A program made the translations under genes and the position numbers. From Verrucomicrobiota bacterium (lineage in GTDB: Bacteria; Verrucomicrobiota; Verrucomicrobiia; Opitutales; Opitutaceae), in the NCBI GenBank assembly GCA_023391285.1, contig JAEWBF010000026.1:1-64000 (forward strand): a stretch of DNA of 64,000 nt, read 5' to 3'. The notes under the pieces were generated by a model. That model saw only the letters and a program-made list of their open reading frames with translations, was not told the DNA's origin and searched no databases. Below, piece after piece: positions 38,052 through 46,828 of this stretch. Every line of letters begins with the position of its first letter. Positions within the stretch are counted from its first letter, which is position 1.

Positions 38052-40214
38052 ATGGTCGACGATAAGCCCGAAACCTCCCGCGCAATTGGTGTCGGCGACA
38101 TCTACTACGTGCTCTTCAAGCACAAGTGGAAGATCATCGGTTTCACCCTCATTGGACTGTTCGCCGCCGCCGCCGTCTATCGCTCGTGGCCCGACATCAT
38201 CTATAAGTCGGACGCCAAACTCTTCATCCGCTATATCCAGGAAACCGGCGCGCCTCTCAACGTCTCCGAGGACGCACAGATCAAATCTACCGATCAGCGC
38301 GGCGAGACGATCATCAGCAGTGAAGTGGAGATCCTCACGAGCATGGATCTCGCGAAACAAGTGGCGCTCAACATCGGGCCGGAAAGAATTCTCGAGGCCT
38401 ACGGTGGTGGATCCAACCTGGACGCTGCCGCTGGTGTCATCCGCGGCGGCATCGAAGCCTCCGCTCCCCGCGGCAGTCGCGTCCTCGGAATCAAATTCCA
38501 ACACCCCGACGGCGCGATCACCCAACCCGTGCTCTCGATGCTCATCGAGGAGTATCTGAAGCGGCACCTCGAAATCCACATGTCCACGGGAATGTTCGAC
38601 GACCTGCTCCAAAAGGAAACCCAGGTCCTTCGTGAACATCTCCAAAAAACCGAAGAAGAACTGCGCCGGCTGAAAGAGAAAGCCGGAGTTCTCTCCCTCG
38701 CTGAGGCCAAGCAGGCCTTCGCCGAACAGATGGCGAAGACGAAGCAGCAGATCCTCGAAACGACCGGTCTCATCGCCGAGCGCAAAGCGCTCCTCTCCGA
38801 CTTCGAGGACGCTCAGGTCCCCTACACCGCCGTCCCGGCCGCAAAGGCGCAGGAGTATCGTGTCGCTCTCGGCACGCTCGAAACGCTCACGCAGAAGTAT
38901 CAGGAGATGTTCGCGACGTTCACCGACGAAAGCACCGCGATCACCGATCTTCGCCGACGCATTGCCCGTGCCGCCGCCGCCAAGGAAGCGCTGGAAACCG
39001 AATTTCCCGTTTTGCGCGAACTCCCCGGAAACGAGGGGCCTCGTTCGAGCCGCGACGTCGCCACCGTCAACGTCGCCGAGGAGCGCTCACGCATCCGCTC
39101 GCTCTCGATTCGGCTGGAGGTCCTCCAGGACCATCTCACGCAGGTTCAGAAAGAGGCTAACGATCTCAGCGAACTCGAGCTTTCGATCAGCGATCTCCAG
39201 CGCCGGAAGGAACTGCAGGAAGCGCAGTATCGCTATTTCTCCACTACGCTCGAACAGACGCGCATCAACGAAGCACTCGGCAGTGGACGCGTGTCCAACA
39301 TCACCATGATCCAGGCGCCGACTCCGCCCGTTCGCGATGTCGGCAAACTCTATAAAGTCGTTGGCGGACTCGCCGGCGGCGGGTTGATCTTCGGTCTGGC
39401 GCTCGCCTTCTGCCTGGAGTTGTTCCTCGACCAGAGCGTGCGGCGCCCTTCCGAAGTCGAATCACTCCTCGGCCTGCCGCTTTTCTTCTCGATTCCCAAT
39501 ATTCCCGGCCGCCTCGGGCGCGGCCCTCTTGCCGTTGCCCAACTCGAGGCACCACCCGGCGCCGGCCGCGCGCACGGCGGCGAGATCGAGAGCAAGCTGT
39601 CCTCTTATTTCGAAGCGCTTCGCGACCGCCTTATCTTCTTCTTTGAAGTTCGCGGCGTGGTGAAAAAACCCAAGCTAGTTGCCGTCACCAGTTGTGGCGA
39701 TCGCGCCGGTGTCAGCACCGTGGCCGCCGGGCTCGCCGCATCTCTGTCGAAGACCGGTGACGGCAACGTCCTGCTCGTCGACATGAACATGGGGCCGCAC
39801 ACGCCGTATCATTTCCGCGACGGCAAGATCCAGGTCGGCCTCGACGACCTCCTCGAAGGCCAGCATCGCGAAGAGGCCCGCGTGCAGGAACACCTCTTCG
39901 TCGTTCCGCACGCGACGGGCAACGAACGCCTCTCTCGCATTCTCCCCAAGCGATTCTCGAACATGATCCCGCGCCTGCGCGCCAGCGACTACGACTACAT
40001 CATCTTCGATATGCCGCCGGTTAACCAAGTCAGCGTCACGCCTCAGCTCGCGCGCAACATGGACATGGTTTTCCTCCTTGTGGAGTCCGAGAAAACAAAC
40101 CGCGACGCCGTCAAACGCGCCAGCAGTCTCCTCGCTCAAGCCAGTTGCACGCTGAGTGTGATTGTCAATCGCACCCGAAATTATCTGCCACGGCCGCTGC
40201 TCCAGGAAATTTAA
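38052..40214 (+). CDS. Wzz-type chain-length determinant with degenerate BY-kinase domain
   Basis: 720 residues. A first transmembrane helix (about 30-48) opens a Wzz domain. A long periplasmic coiled coil (about 180-430, with LLQKETQVLREHLQKTEEEL) follows, then a second helix (about 437-458, VVGGLAGGGLIFGLALAFCL) and a cytoplasmic ParA-like domain (about 520-720). The Walker A position reads CGDRAGVSTVAAGLA, with valine where the catalytic lysine of GKS/T should be, and Walker A' is LLVDMNMGPHTPY; only Walker B (YDYIIFDMPPV) is normal. There is no tyrosine-rich C-terminus. It likely regulates chain length and assembly without tyrosine kinase activity. The start is the ATG of MVDDKPETSR; upstream frame overlaps nusG. 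Confidence 0.85.
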   Translation: MVDDKPETSRAIGVGDIYYVLFKHKWKIIGFTLIGLFAAAAVYRSWPDIIYKSDAKLFIRYIQETGAPLNVSEDAQIKSTDQRGETIISSEVEILTSMDLAKQVALNIGPERILEAYGGGSNLDAAAGVIRGGIEASAPRGSRVLGIKFQHPDGAITQPVLSMLIEEYLKRHLEIHMSTGMFDDLLQKETQVLREHLQKTEEELRRLKEKAGVLSLAEAKQAFAEQMAKTKQQILETTGLIAERKALLSDFEDAQVPYTAVPAAKAQEYRVALGTLETLTQKYQEMFATFTDESTAITDLRRRIARAAAAKEALETEFPVLRELPGNEGPRSSRDVATVNVAEERSRIRSLSIRLEVLQDHLTQVQKEANDLSELELSISDLQRRKELQEAQYRYFSTTLEQTRINEALGSGRVSNITMIQAPTPPVRDVGKLYKVVGGLAGGGLIFGLALAFCLELFLDQSVRRPSEVESLLGLPLFFSIPNIPGRLGRGPLAVAQLEAPPGAGRAHGGEIESKLSSYFEALRDRLIFFFEVRGVVKKPKLVAVTSCGDRAGVSTVAAGLAASLSKTGDGNVLLVDMNMGPHTPYHFRDGKIQVGLDDLLEGQHREEARVQEHLFVVPHATGNERLSRILPKRFSNMIPRLRASDYDYIIFDMPPVNQVSVTPQLARNMDMVFLLVESEKTNRDAVKRASSLLAQASCTLSVIVNRTRNYLPRPLLQEI

Positions 40215-40374
40215 TCCGACGGCCTTCCAGCGACGCCTGAAGTCGCTTCACGACCGCGTTGATCCGCGGACCGCCAAGCGACGCCTCCCTCCACGCGCCT
40301 TTTTCCAGCTCCTCACCGTGGGGACGCCCTACCGCGCCCCGTTCGTCCATCGCGTTCAAATCAAAAGGAGAGAT

Positions 40375-40836
40375 ATGAGGCAACGTCCCATCAAAGTGCT
40401 GGCGGTCTCGTCCGGCGGGGGACACTGGGTGCAGCTGTTGAGACTTCGCCCCGCGTTCGAGGGCTGTGACGTCGTGTTTGCCACGGTGCAAAGAGCGTAT
40501 CGATCGGACCTCGGTCCCCACGCCCGGTTCCGCTGCATCCCCGACGCGAGCATGTGGCAGAAACACCGACTCGTGCTCTGCGCGTTCGCCGCGCTGTGGA
40601 TCGTCCTCACCGAGCGCCCTGACGTGGTTATCTCCACCGGAGCCGCCCCCGGCTACTTTGCTGTTCGTTTCGGCGCCCTGGCCGGCGCCCGCACGATCTG
40701 GATCGATAGCGTCGCCAACGCCGAGCAGCTCTCGCTCAGCGGACGCGAGGCTGGGAAACACGTCGATCACTGGATGACGCAATGGCCGCATCTCGCGGCC
40801 GAAAAAGGCCCCTTCTACCACGGGAGTGTATTATGA
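40375..40836 (+). CDS. Alg14-like membrane-anchoring subunit of a split glycosyltransferase
   Basis: 153 residues. N-terminal VLAVSSGGGHWVQLLRLRPA is the typical Alg14/PssD/EpsE opening; a hydrophobic helix (VLCAFAALWIVL) and the segment DVVISTGAAPGYFAVRFGAL complete the fold, and TIWIDSVANAEQLSLSGREA matches the family end. Alg14-type proteins bring an Alg13-type catalytic partner to the membrane to extend a lipid-linked sugar. The start is chosen because AGGAG lies 5 bp before the ATG at 40375, the clearest Shine-Dalgarno of the locus. The partner gene overlaps by 4 bp. Confidence 0.88.
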   Translation: MRQRPIKVLAVSSGGGHWVQLLRLRPAFEGCDVVFATVQRAYRSDLGPHARFRCIPDASMWQKHRLVLCAFAALWIVLTERPDVVISTGAAPGYFAVRFGALAGARTIWIDSVANAEQLSLSGREAGKHVDHWMTQWPHLAAEKGPFYHGSVL

Positions 40837-41390
40837 TCTTGGTTACCGTTGGCACCGAACTCCCCTTCGATCGGCTCATTCGCGCGGTCGATCTCTGGGC
40901 ACGTGAAACCGGACGCTCCGACGTCTTTGCGCAAATCGGAGAAAACGCCTGGCGTCCATCCAGCTTCCCTGCGGTCGAATTTCTCGCCCCGCCCGAATTC
41001 AACCGCTGCTTCACTCAAGCTCGACTGATCATTTCTCACGCCGGCATGGGGACCATCCTCTCGGCCCTCCGCTTCGAAAAGCCCATTCTCGTCATGCCCC
41101 GCCGCGCCGCGCTCGGGGAGCAGCGTAACGACCACCAAATGGCCACTGCGCAACAGCTGCTTGCCCTCGGAAAAATCAACGTCGCGTTCGATGAGCATGA
41201 GCTCCGCCAGCGTCTCGCGCAGATCGACCGCATCCAGGCGCAGGACCGCACCGGTCCCTACGCCAGCCCCTCGTTGCTCTCCGCGCTGCGGGAATTCGTT
41301 CACCTCGGCAGTGCCTCGCATGCCGCCGCCGGTGCGCAACCGGACAACGCCGACGCCGCTCGCGCTCCCATCCGCACGGTCGGAGTCTGA
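40833..41390 (+). CDS. Alg13-like catalytic subunit of a split glycosyltransferase
   Basis: 185 residues. GT28-type C-terminal half: N-terminal MILVTVGTELPFDRLIRAVD, central ARLIISHAGMGTILSAL (nucleotide-sugar-binding loop) and KPILVMPRRAALGEQRNDHQ. Together with the preceding Alg14-like protein it would add a second or later sugar, as PssDE/EpsEF pairs do. The C-terminal 40 residues are Ala-rich and may be disordered. Translational overlap of 4 bp supports stoichiometric production. Confidence 0.88.
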   Translation: MILVTVGTELPFDRLIRAVDLWARETGRSDVFAQIGENAWRPSSFPAVEFLAPPEFNRCFTQARLIISHAGMGTILSALRFEKPILVMPRRAALGEQRNDHQMATAQQLLALGKINVAFDEHELRQRLAQIDRIQAQDRTGPYASPSLLSALREFVHLGSASHAAAGAQPDNADAARAPIRTVGV

Positions 41391-41438
41391 CCATTCGGCC
41401 CCCGTCCTCTTCGACCGCCCCCCTTCGCGCTCGCCCTC

Positions 41439-42407
41439 ATGTCGTCCCGGCCTGATCTCTCCGTCATCGTGGTCAATTGGAACTCGAAGGCCCTGCTGCG
41501 CCAGTGCCTCCAGTCCATTTTCGCGCAAACGCACCGCTGCTCGATCGAGATCGTGGTCATCGACAACGCCTCCTTCGATGGCTGCGGCGACATGCTCGCG
41601 GCCCATTTTCCCACGGTTCGATTCATCCAAAGCGAAAAGAACCTTGGCTTCGGCAGGGCCAACAACGCCGCAGTGGCACACAGTCGCGGCGATATCCTGC
41701 TGTTCCTGAATCCCGACACCGAGGTGATCGGAGATGCCTTGGATCTCCTCGTCGATGCGGCCAGAACCCTGCCGGCTTGCGGCGCCGTCGGTGGCACGCT
41801 CTTGAACGCCGATCGCACCGTGCAAACCAGCGCGCTGCTCGCGTTCCCCACCGTCGCCAATCAACTGCTCGATTCGAATTTCCTGCGACGCCTCTGGCCG
41901 CGTTCGCGACTCTGGGGGATGGCGCCGCTGTTTTCCAGCTCCACGACGCCGACGGAGGTCGAGGCGATTTCCGGCGCGTGCCTGATGATCCCTCGCGCTG
42001 TGTTCGAGGCGATCGGCGGCTTCAGCGCCGACTATTTCATGTATTCGGAAGACACCGACATTTGCTACAAGGCCCATCTTTGCGGATACAAGAACTACTA
42101 TGTGCCCGGCGCGCAGGCCGTTCACTATGGCGACGGCAGCGTGCGCAGCGCGAAGTCAAATTTCGCCGTCGTCATGGCCACCGAGTCGCTCTGGCGCTTC
42201 ATGGCCAAGCATCGCGGTCGGGCCCATGCCCTCGCGTATCGTTGCGGTGTGCTCTGCGCGGCCCTGTTCCGACTTTCGCTGCTCGGCGCGCACCGACTCC
42301 TCTCCTCCTTTCGCCGCTCCCCTCAACCTCGTCCCAACTCCCTTCCCAAATGGAACACGATTCTACGCTGGACGCTTTCGCTGGAAAGCTGGGTGCTAAA
42401 ATACTGA
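41439..42407 (+). CDS. family 2 glycosyltransferase (rhamnosyltransferase-like)
   Basis: 322 residues. A GT-A fold of the WbbL type: LSVIVVNWNSKALLRQCLQS, VVIDNASFDGCGDML, the signature EKNLGFGRANNAAV, the DXD-like LLFLNPDTEVI, then SGACLMIPRAVFEAIGGF and YSEDTDICYKAHLCGYKNYY. These enzymes often transfer rhamnose or related deoxysugars to a lipid-linked acceptor. A hydrophobic C-terminal stretch (ALAYRCGVLCAALFRLSLLG) may attach it to the inner membrane. The gene lies 48 bp after the Alg13-like gene. Confidence 0.88.
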   Translation: MSSRPDLSVIVVNWNSKALLRQCLQSIFAQTHRCSIEIVVIDNASFDGCGDMLAAHFPTVRFIQSEKNLGFGRANNAAVAHSRGDILLFLNPDTEVIGDALDLLVDAARTLPACGAVGGTLLNADRTVQTSALLAFPTVANQLLDSNFLRRLWPRSRLWGMAPLFSSSTTPTEVEAISGACLMIPRAVFEAIGGFSADYFMYSEDTDICYKAHLCGYKNYYVPGAQAVHYGDGSVRSAKSNFAVVMATESLWRFMAKHRGRAHALAYRCGVLCAALFRLSLLGAHRLLSSFRRSPQPRPNSLPKWNTILRWTLSLESWVLKY

Positions 42408-42445
42408 CGCCCGGCACCCGGCGATCCAACCCGCCGAGCCCGGTG

Positions 42446-43282
42446 ATGCCCGCCGTGCCGATCCGTTTCGGCCACGCGCGGCTCGGCTATCGCTGGACGC
42501 GCTACTTCGGCTGGTCCGTCCGCAAGCTGCATGTGCGCGGTGCGGCCGACGCGCTCGCGGGTCTGGGGCACCTCGGACTGCGTTCGGCCGTCGACACGGC
42601 GCTTCGCCCCGACACGCGCTCGTGCAACATCTGCGGCTGGTCCGGCTCGCGATTTTATCCGAATGTCGGCCCGGGATACTACGAACGCGAGGCGTCGTGC
42701 CCGCGCTGCAGTTGCATCCACCGCTATCGCACGCTCGCGATCGTTCTGGGCATGGCCTCCGACTTCTTCTCGCCCGAGAAATCTGTCATCGAGGTTGCAC
42801 CGGTCCGCTCCTTCCAGGCCTACTGCCTTTGGCGCAAGGAAGGACGCAATTATCTCAGCTTCGATCTCGAGCGGTTCGCGATGGAACAGGGCGACCTCAC
42901 CGCGATGCGCTACGCAGACAAAACCTGCGACTACTTCCTCTGTTACCACGTGCTTGAACACGTGCCCGCCGATGTTCAGGCGCTCGCCGAGATCTTCCGC
43001 GTGCTGCGTCCCGGCGGCACGGCAATCCTCCAGGTCCCGATCGATTGGAGCCTCACCGATACGGTGGAATACGGGCGCCCCAACGAGCGGGAAACCGGAC
43101 ACGTGCGCCGCTACTCGGACACCGGCTTCGGCGCCCGCATCATGGCCGCCGGCTTCGAACTGCTCAAACTTCGACCTTCAGATCTGATCGACGACTCCCT
43201 CATCGCGCGCCACGGCCTCAGCAACGAGCCGATCTATTTTGCGCGCAAGCCGCTCTCCGCTCCCGCAACACCCCGCCTGTGA
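42446..43282 (+). CDS. SAM-dependent methyltransferase with N-terminal cysteine cluster
   Basis: 278 residues. A zinc-ribbon-like CNICGWSG...CPRCSCIHRYR (about 58-90) precedes a methyltransferase core with SVIEVAPVRSFQAYCLW, YFLCYHVLEHVPADVQALAE and IFRVLRPGGTAILQVPI (motifs I, post-II and III). Motif I lacks the usual GxGxG, which is common in related sugar methyltransferases. The start used is the ATG of MPAVPIRFGH; an upstream ATG at 42350 would overlap the previous gene by 58 bp. In an ABC-exported polysaccharide a methyltransferase may cap the chain end (inference). Confidence 0.8.
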   Translation: MPAVPIRFGHARLGYRWTRYFGWSVRKLHVRGAADALAGLGHLGLRSAVDTALRPDTRSCNICGWSGSRFYPNVGPGYYEREASCPRCSCIHRYRTLAIVLGMASDFFSPEKSVIEVAPVRSFQAYCLWRKEGRNYLSFDLERFAMEQGDLTAMRYADKTCDYFLCYHVLEHVPADVQALAEIFRVLRPGGTAILQVPIDWSLTDTVEYGRPNERETGHVRRYSDTGFGARIMAAGFELLKLRPSDLIDDSLIARHGLSNEPIYFARKPLSAPATPRL

Positions 43283-44190
43283 GCCTCTCTTCGGATAACG
43301 CTCCCGTCGTCAGTGTCGTCATTCCGGCGTTCAACCGCTGCGACAGCCTTCTGCTCCTGCTGCGTGACGTTTACCGGCAGGTGGGCGTGAGCTTCGAGGT
43401 GATCGTCGTCGACGATCACTCGAGCGAGGATCCGACGCCTCGCCTCCTGGCCGAGTTCCCGGACACGCGCGTGCTGCGCCATCGCGTCAACTCCGGCCCC
43501 GCGGCGGCACGCAATCGCGGCATTCGCGCCGCGCGCGGCCGCATCATCGTGGGTTTCGACAGCGATGTCACCGTGCCCGATCCCTCGGTGCTCACCCGCG
43601 CGGTGGCCACGCTCGCGCACCACGGCGCCGTCGACGGACTGGCTTTCCGCTTGCTTCAATCCGACGGCCAAAGCGAGGACGTTCCCCGCTGGTGGCACTC
43701 GCGGCCGGTGAGCTGGGCGGGGCGGCGTTTCGCGACGACCTACTTCAGCGGCACCGCCTACGCTTTTCGCCGCGATGCGCTCATCCGCTCCGGCCTCTTT
43801 CCGGAATTTTTTTTCATGCACTACGAGGAGGTGGAGCTCGCGTTCCGGCTGCTCGATCGCGGCGGCACGATTCTCTACTGCCCCGAACTCGCGGTGCTGC
43901 ACCACGCCCATCCCGTCTCGCGCCGCAGCGAAATCAAAGTCTTCTACAAGCCCCGCAATCAGGTGTTGCTGGCCGTGAGCTGCCTCCCTTGGCCGCGCGC
44001 GCTGCTCTACCTGATTCCGCGGCTCGGCTACCAGCTTCTCACGGCCGCGCGGCACGGTCACCTGCCTGCATTCATGAAAGCACTACGCAGCGCCGGGCAA
44101 CTGCTCCCCGACCGGCTGGCCGAGCGGCGCGTCCTCCAGCCGGCAACGCTGCGGCGCATCGCCGCCCTCCGGGCCGGCGCCGCTGCATGA
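43279..44190 (+). CDS. family 2 glycosyltransferase
   Basis: 303 residues from a GTG start that overlaps the previous stop (GTGA). GT-A fold: VVSVVIPAFNRCDSLLLLLR, VIVVDDHSSEDPTPRLLAEF, then SGPAAARNRGIRAARGRIIV and the acidic FDSDVTVPD. The acceptor part has FFFMHYEEVELAFRLLDRGG and a late amphipathic segment LLYLIPRLGYQLLTAARHG. Sugar specificity cannot be told from sequence. It ends the nusG-to-GT run of closely spaced genes; a 102-bp gap follows. Confidence 0.85.
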   Translation: MSLSSDNAPVVSVVIPAFNRCDSLLLLLRDVYRQVGVSFEVIVVDDHSSEDPTPRLLAEFPDTRVLRHRVNSGPAAARNRGIRAARGRIIVGFDSDVTVPDPSVLTRAVATLAHHGAVDGLAFRLLQSDGQSEDVPRWWHSRPVSWAGRRFATTYFSGTAYAFRRDALIRSGLFPEFFFMHYEEVELAFRLLDRGGTILYCPELAVLHHAHPVSRRSEIKVFYKPRNQVLLAVSCLPWPRALLYLIPRLGYQLLTAARHGHLPAFMKALRSAGQLLPDRLAERRVLQPATLRRIAALRAGAAA

Positions 44191-44292
44191 GTTACGCTCA
44201 CGTTCGCAACGCGGATCATCAGCAGGTCAGAATTCCCACGATGATCGGAAACTTATCTGAACATTCTCACCGGCTCTGAATCCCACCAGCCG

Positions 44293-46134
44293 ATGAAGAG
44301 ACAATCCCGCCTCCTGGCCCCGCGCCAACCCTTCCTGCTTCTCCTCATCGGCTCCTTCGCCTTGTCCGCGGCAGACGCATTCGCCGCTAAAACCATCCGG
44401 CAGTTCGGCATCACCTGGACCTTCGATCGCGACTATCCGACGGGACAGTTCGCGAACGGCGACTACTGGATCGTCGGACCCGCGAAGCTCGTGCAAATCC
44501 ATCCGGCAAGCGTCACGCACCACGGCGTGGCGATGCACGGCTCGATGCTCAACCCGACGGTCAATGCGACCGCGCAGGGCTACGACAGCCGGATCAAGAA
44601 CAATCCCTACTCGCCTGCGGCCAACGCCGCCACACAGCTGCCGCTCGTCCTCGCACCGGGCAGTTCGCTCCTCACCGCGGAAAGTCACGCCGCCGCCGCG
44701 ACCAAGGACAACCCGCAGCTCAAGACGATCGCGATCCTCACGGTGCTCGCGGCACCGCCGCCGCCCGGCTCGTTTCGTCCGCCTTATCTCGCCGCCGACA
44801 AACACCCGCGGTGGAACGTCAGCCAGCTTCGCTACGACCGCCTGCGCTCGCTTCCGCGCGTGGCGCACGCGCCTTCGCCGCGACATATCGCCGACAATTT
44901 CGCCCGACCTTGGATCGAACAAAAGACGAACTGGACCGGCCGCTACTTGCACCCGAGCGACAACCAGCCCACCTACGGCCGCGAAATCGCGCACACACTC
45001 GCGGAGGGACTGCTGGCCCTGCAGCTCGACTACAGCGCGGCCGAGAAGAAGGAGCTTCTCGTCCGCCTCGTCCAATACGGCATCGACATCTACGGGGCCG
45101 CCGCCGCGGGGGCCGGATGGCATGCGGATGGTGGACACAACCACGGGCGAAAGATGCCCCTCTTGCTCGCAGGATACGTTCTCGACGACCCGGCCCTGCT
45201 CTCCTTCGCCGACGGCAGCAGACGCCGCATTTTTCAGGAGGATCAACAAACTTGGTATGTCACGGCGGTCGACGTCGGACGCGTGCTGTTCACCGGCGAT
45301 CGCCGTCCGCGAGATCGTTATCTTCCGAGCGACATCGGCCTTGCCGAATGGGGCGAGAAGCACGCCGGTAATCCGTCGCGCGACGGCCGCAACTGGAACG
45401 CGTATTACCGCGCAGTCGCCGGCAGCAGCACCATCGGCCACGTGCTCACCGCGCGGCTGATGGGCTTGCAGGACGAGTGGAACTGGCCGGCGACGTTTGA
45501 CTACTACGACCGTTACTGGACGCACGAACAGCGAAACATCGGCCGCGGCGCAAACTCGATCCAACCGTTCGTAGCCGAGATGTGGCGCGCGTATCGCAAC
45601 GCCACTCCGGCCAAGCTCTCGGAAGCGAATGTCGCCACTCCCATCTGGCACAACCTCACGCTGCCGCCGCAATCGGGATCCTTCACCCTCTCGTTCGATC
45701 TACTGGCATCCACCGCCGGCATGGAAGGAATCACCGGCCTGTCTCACGGTAACGCCCAGTCGGCCGACGCGCTCGTCGCATCCGTTCGACTCGCCCCGAC
45801 GGGCGTGATCGAGGCCCGCGACGGCGATCGTTTTCGCGCGGCCCGCGTGGTGCGCTACCTGCCCGGAGAGAAATACCGCGTGGTGATGACGCTTCAACCC
45901 GCCTCGGGCTGGTATGCGGTCACGGTCACACCGCCGGGAGGCGCGGCCGTGCGGATAGCCGAGGCGTGGCGCCTGCACAGGAACTTCCGCCCGTCCGTGC
46001 CCCTCGACCGCCTCGGCTTCCACTCGGTCAGCGGCTACCACGCGGTGCTCAACGTCGGTGTCCAACCCGTCCAACGGCTGTCGCCGCCGATCCGGTCTCG
46101 CGTTCCCTGGTCTTCCAACAGCGAACATTTCTAG
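44293..46134 (+). CDS. large secreted protein of unknown family, paralogue of 46829-49177
   Basis: 613 residues. Signal peptide (about 1-31, ending ADAFA). The next roughly 420 residues are a helix-rich domain with strongly conserved blocks shared with the second paralogue: FGITWTFDRDYP, GQFANGDYW, QGYDSRIKNN, PWIEQKTNWTGRY, ADGGHNHGRKMPLLLAG, FQEDQQTWYVT, LAEWGEKH, PSRDGRNWNAYYR and NWPATFDYYDRYW. A beta-rich C-terminal domain (about 460-600) resembles a jelly-roll binding domain. The invariant His, Tyr, Arg and Glu blocks look enzymatic, as in toroid-fold polysaccharide lyases, but no known family signature is recognised. Located inside the polysaccharide locus, so a polymer-trimming role is plausible (inference). 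Confidence 0.8.
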   Translation: MKRQSRLLAPRQPFLLLLIGSFALSAADAFAAKTIRQFGITWTFDRDYPTGQFANGDYWIVGPAKLVQIHPASVTHHGVAMHGSMLNPTVNATAQGYDSRIKNNPYSPAANAATQLPLVLAPGSSLLTAESHAAAATKDNPQLKTIAILTVLAAPPPPGSFRPPYLAADKHPRWNVSQLRYDRLRSLPRVAHAPSPRHIADNFARPWIEQKTNWTGRYLHPSDNQPTYGREIAHTLAEGLLALQLDYSAAEKKELLVRLVQYGIDIYGAAAAGAGWHADGGHNHGRKMPLLLAGYVLDDPALLSFADGSRRRIFQEDQQTWYVTAVDVGRVLFTGDRRPRDRYLPSDIGLAEWGEKHAGNPSRDGRNWNAYYRAVAGSSTIGHVLTARLMGLQDEWNWPATFDYYDRYWTHEQRNIGRGANSIQPFVAEMWRAYRNATPAKLSEANVATPIWHNLTLPPQSGSFTLSFDLLASTAGMEGITGLSHGNAQSADALVASVRLAPTGVIEARDGDRFRAARVVRYLPGEKYRVVMTLQPASGWYAVTVTPPGGAAVRIAEAWRLHRNFRPSVPLDRLGFHSVSGYHAVLNVGVQPVQRLSPPIRSRVPWSSNSEHF

Positions 46135-46182
46135 TAACCGGCGTCACCATGCGGGCAGAACCACCCGACCCGCCGGACACGA

Positions 46183-46740
46183 ATGCGCGCCGCGCGCAAG
46201 CGCGCGGAGAGAGCGCGACGATCTTTTTCGTCCGCGTTGAACAAATCCGATCCCAAGCTCACTCCGAAGCCGATCAGCGACGAGCTCTGGTCCGCCGTGG
46301 AGCCGCTTCTCCCCGCACCATCGCGCGCGGAGGGCCATGCTTTCCAGCGTCGCCCGGGCGGGGGCCGAAAACCCATTCCAGCGCGCCAGGCTTTCGAGGC
46401 CATCCTGCACGTGCTCCGCACCGGCACACCGTGGAAGGAACTTCCTACCACCCTTGGCAGCCCCTCCGCCATCCATCGCCGCTTCGATCAGTGGCACGAG
46501 GCGGGACTCTTTCTACGGCTTTGGCAATCAGGCCTCGCGGAGCACGCCGAGCTCGAAGGAATCCCTTGGGAATGGCGTCTTCAAAATCATTCGGAATCTA
46601 TCGGAACTCTTCCGTCGGACACTGTTCACACGCACGTCTCCACATCTTTGATACAGCCTCGATCGTGGCATCCGTCCTTCGTCCGCCGTCGTCAACGACG
46701 CTCCGGCGGCCACTCTCGCTCCCCGTTTATTTCGGGATAA
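46183..46740 (+). pseudogene. IS5-family transposase N-terminal part, truncated (IS remnant)
   Basis: The frame encodes 185 residues. Residues about 20-130 are the N-terminal domain of IS5-type transposases (DUF4096 class): ISDELWSAVEPLLPAPSR, GGGRKPIPARQAFEAILHVL, GTPWKELPTTLGSPSAIHRR and FDQWHEAGLFLRLWQSGL. After LEGIPWEW similarity to a transposase stops where a DGT/S-type catalytic aspartate segment is expected, and the rest is unrelated low-quality sequence. No catalytic DDE half is found in the 46135-46828 interval, nor a matching terminal inverted repeat pair. It sits exactly between the two paralogous secreted-protein genes. The 3' part (from about 46620) is more AT-rich. Confidence 0.7.
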
Positions 46741-46828
46741 GATGTGATTAGTAATCAACGGGTAAAATCTTATCTATAGGCCGCAGATTCGTTGAACTTT
46801 TTCCCGTCATCGCCGTTCACATCAGGCG

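Noticed and set aside
46183..46740. Functional insertion sequence
   Set aside because: Only the N-terminal transposase domain is present, the catalytic part is missing and no terminal inverted repeats were found by eye.
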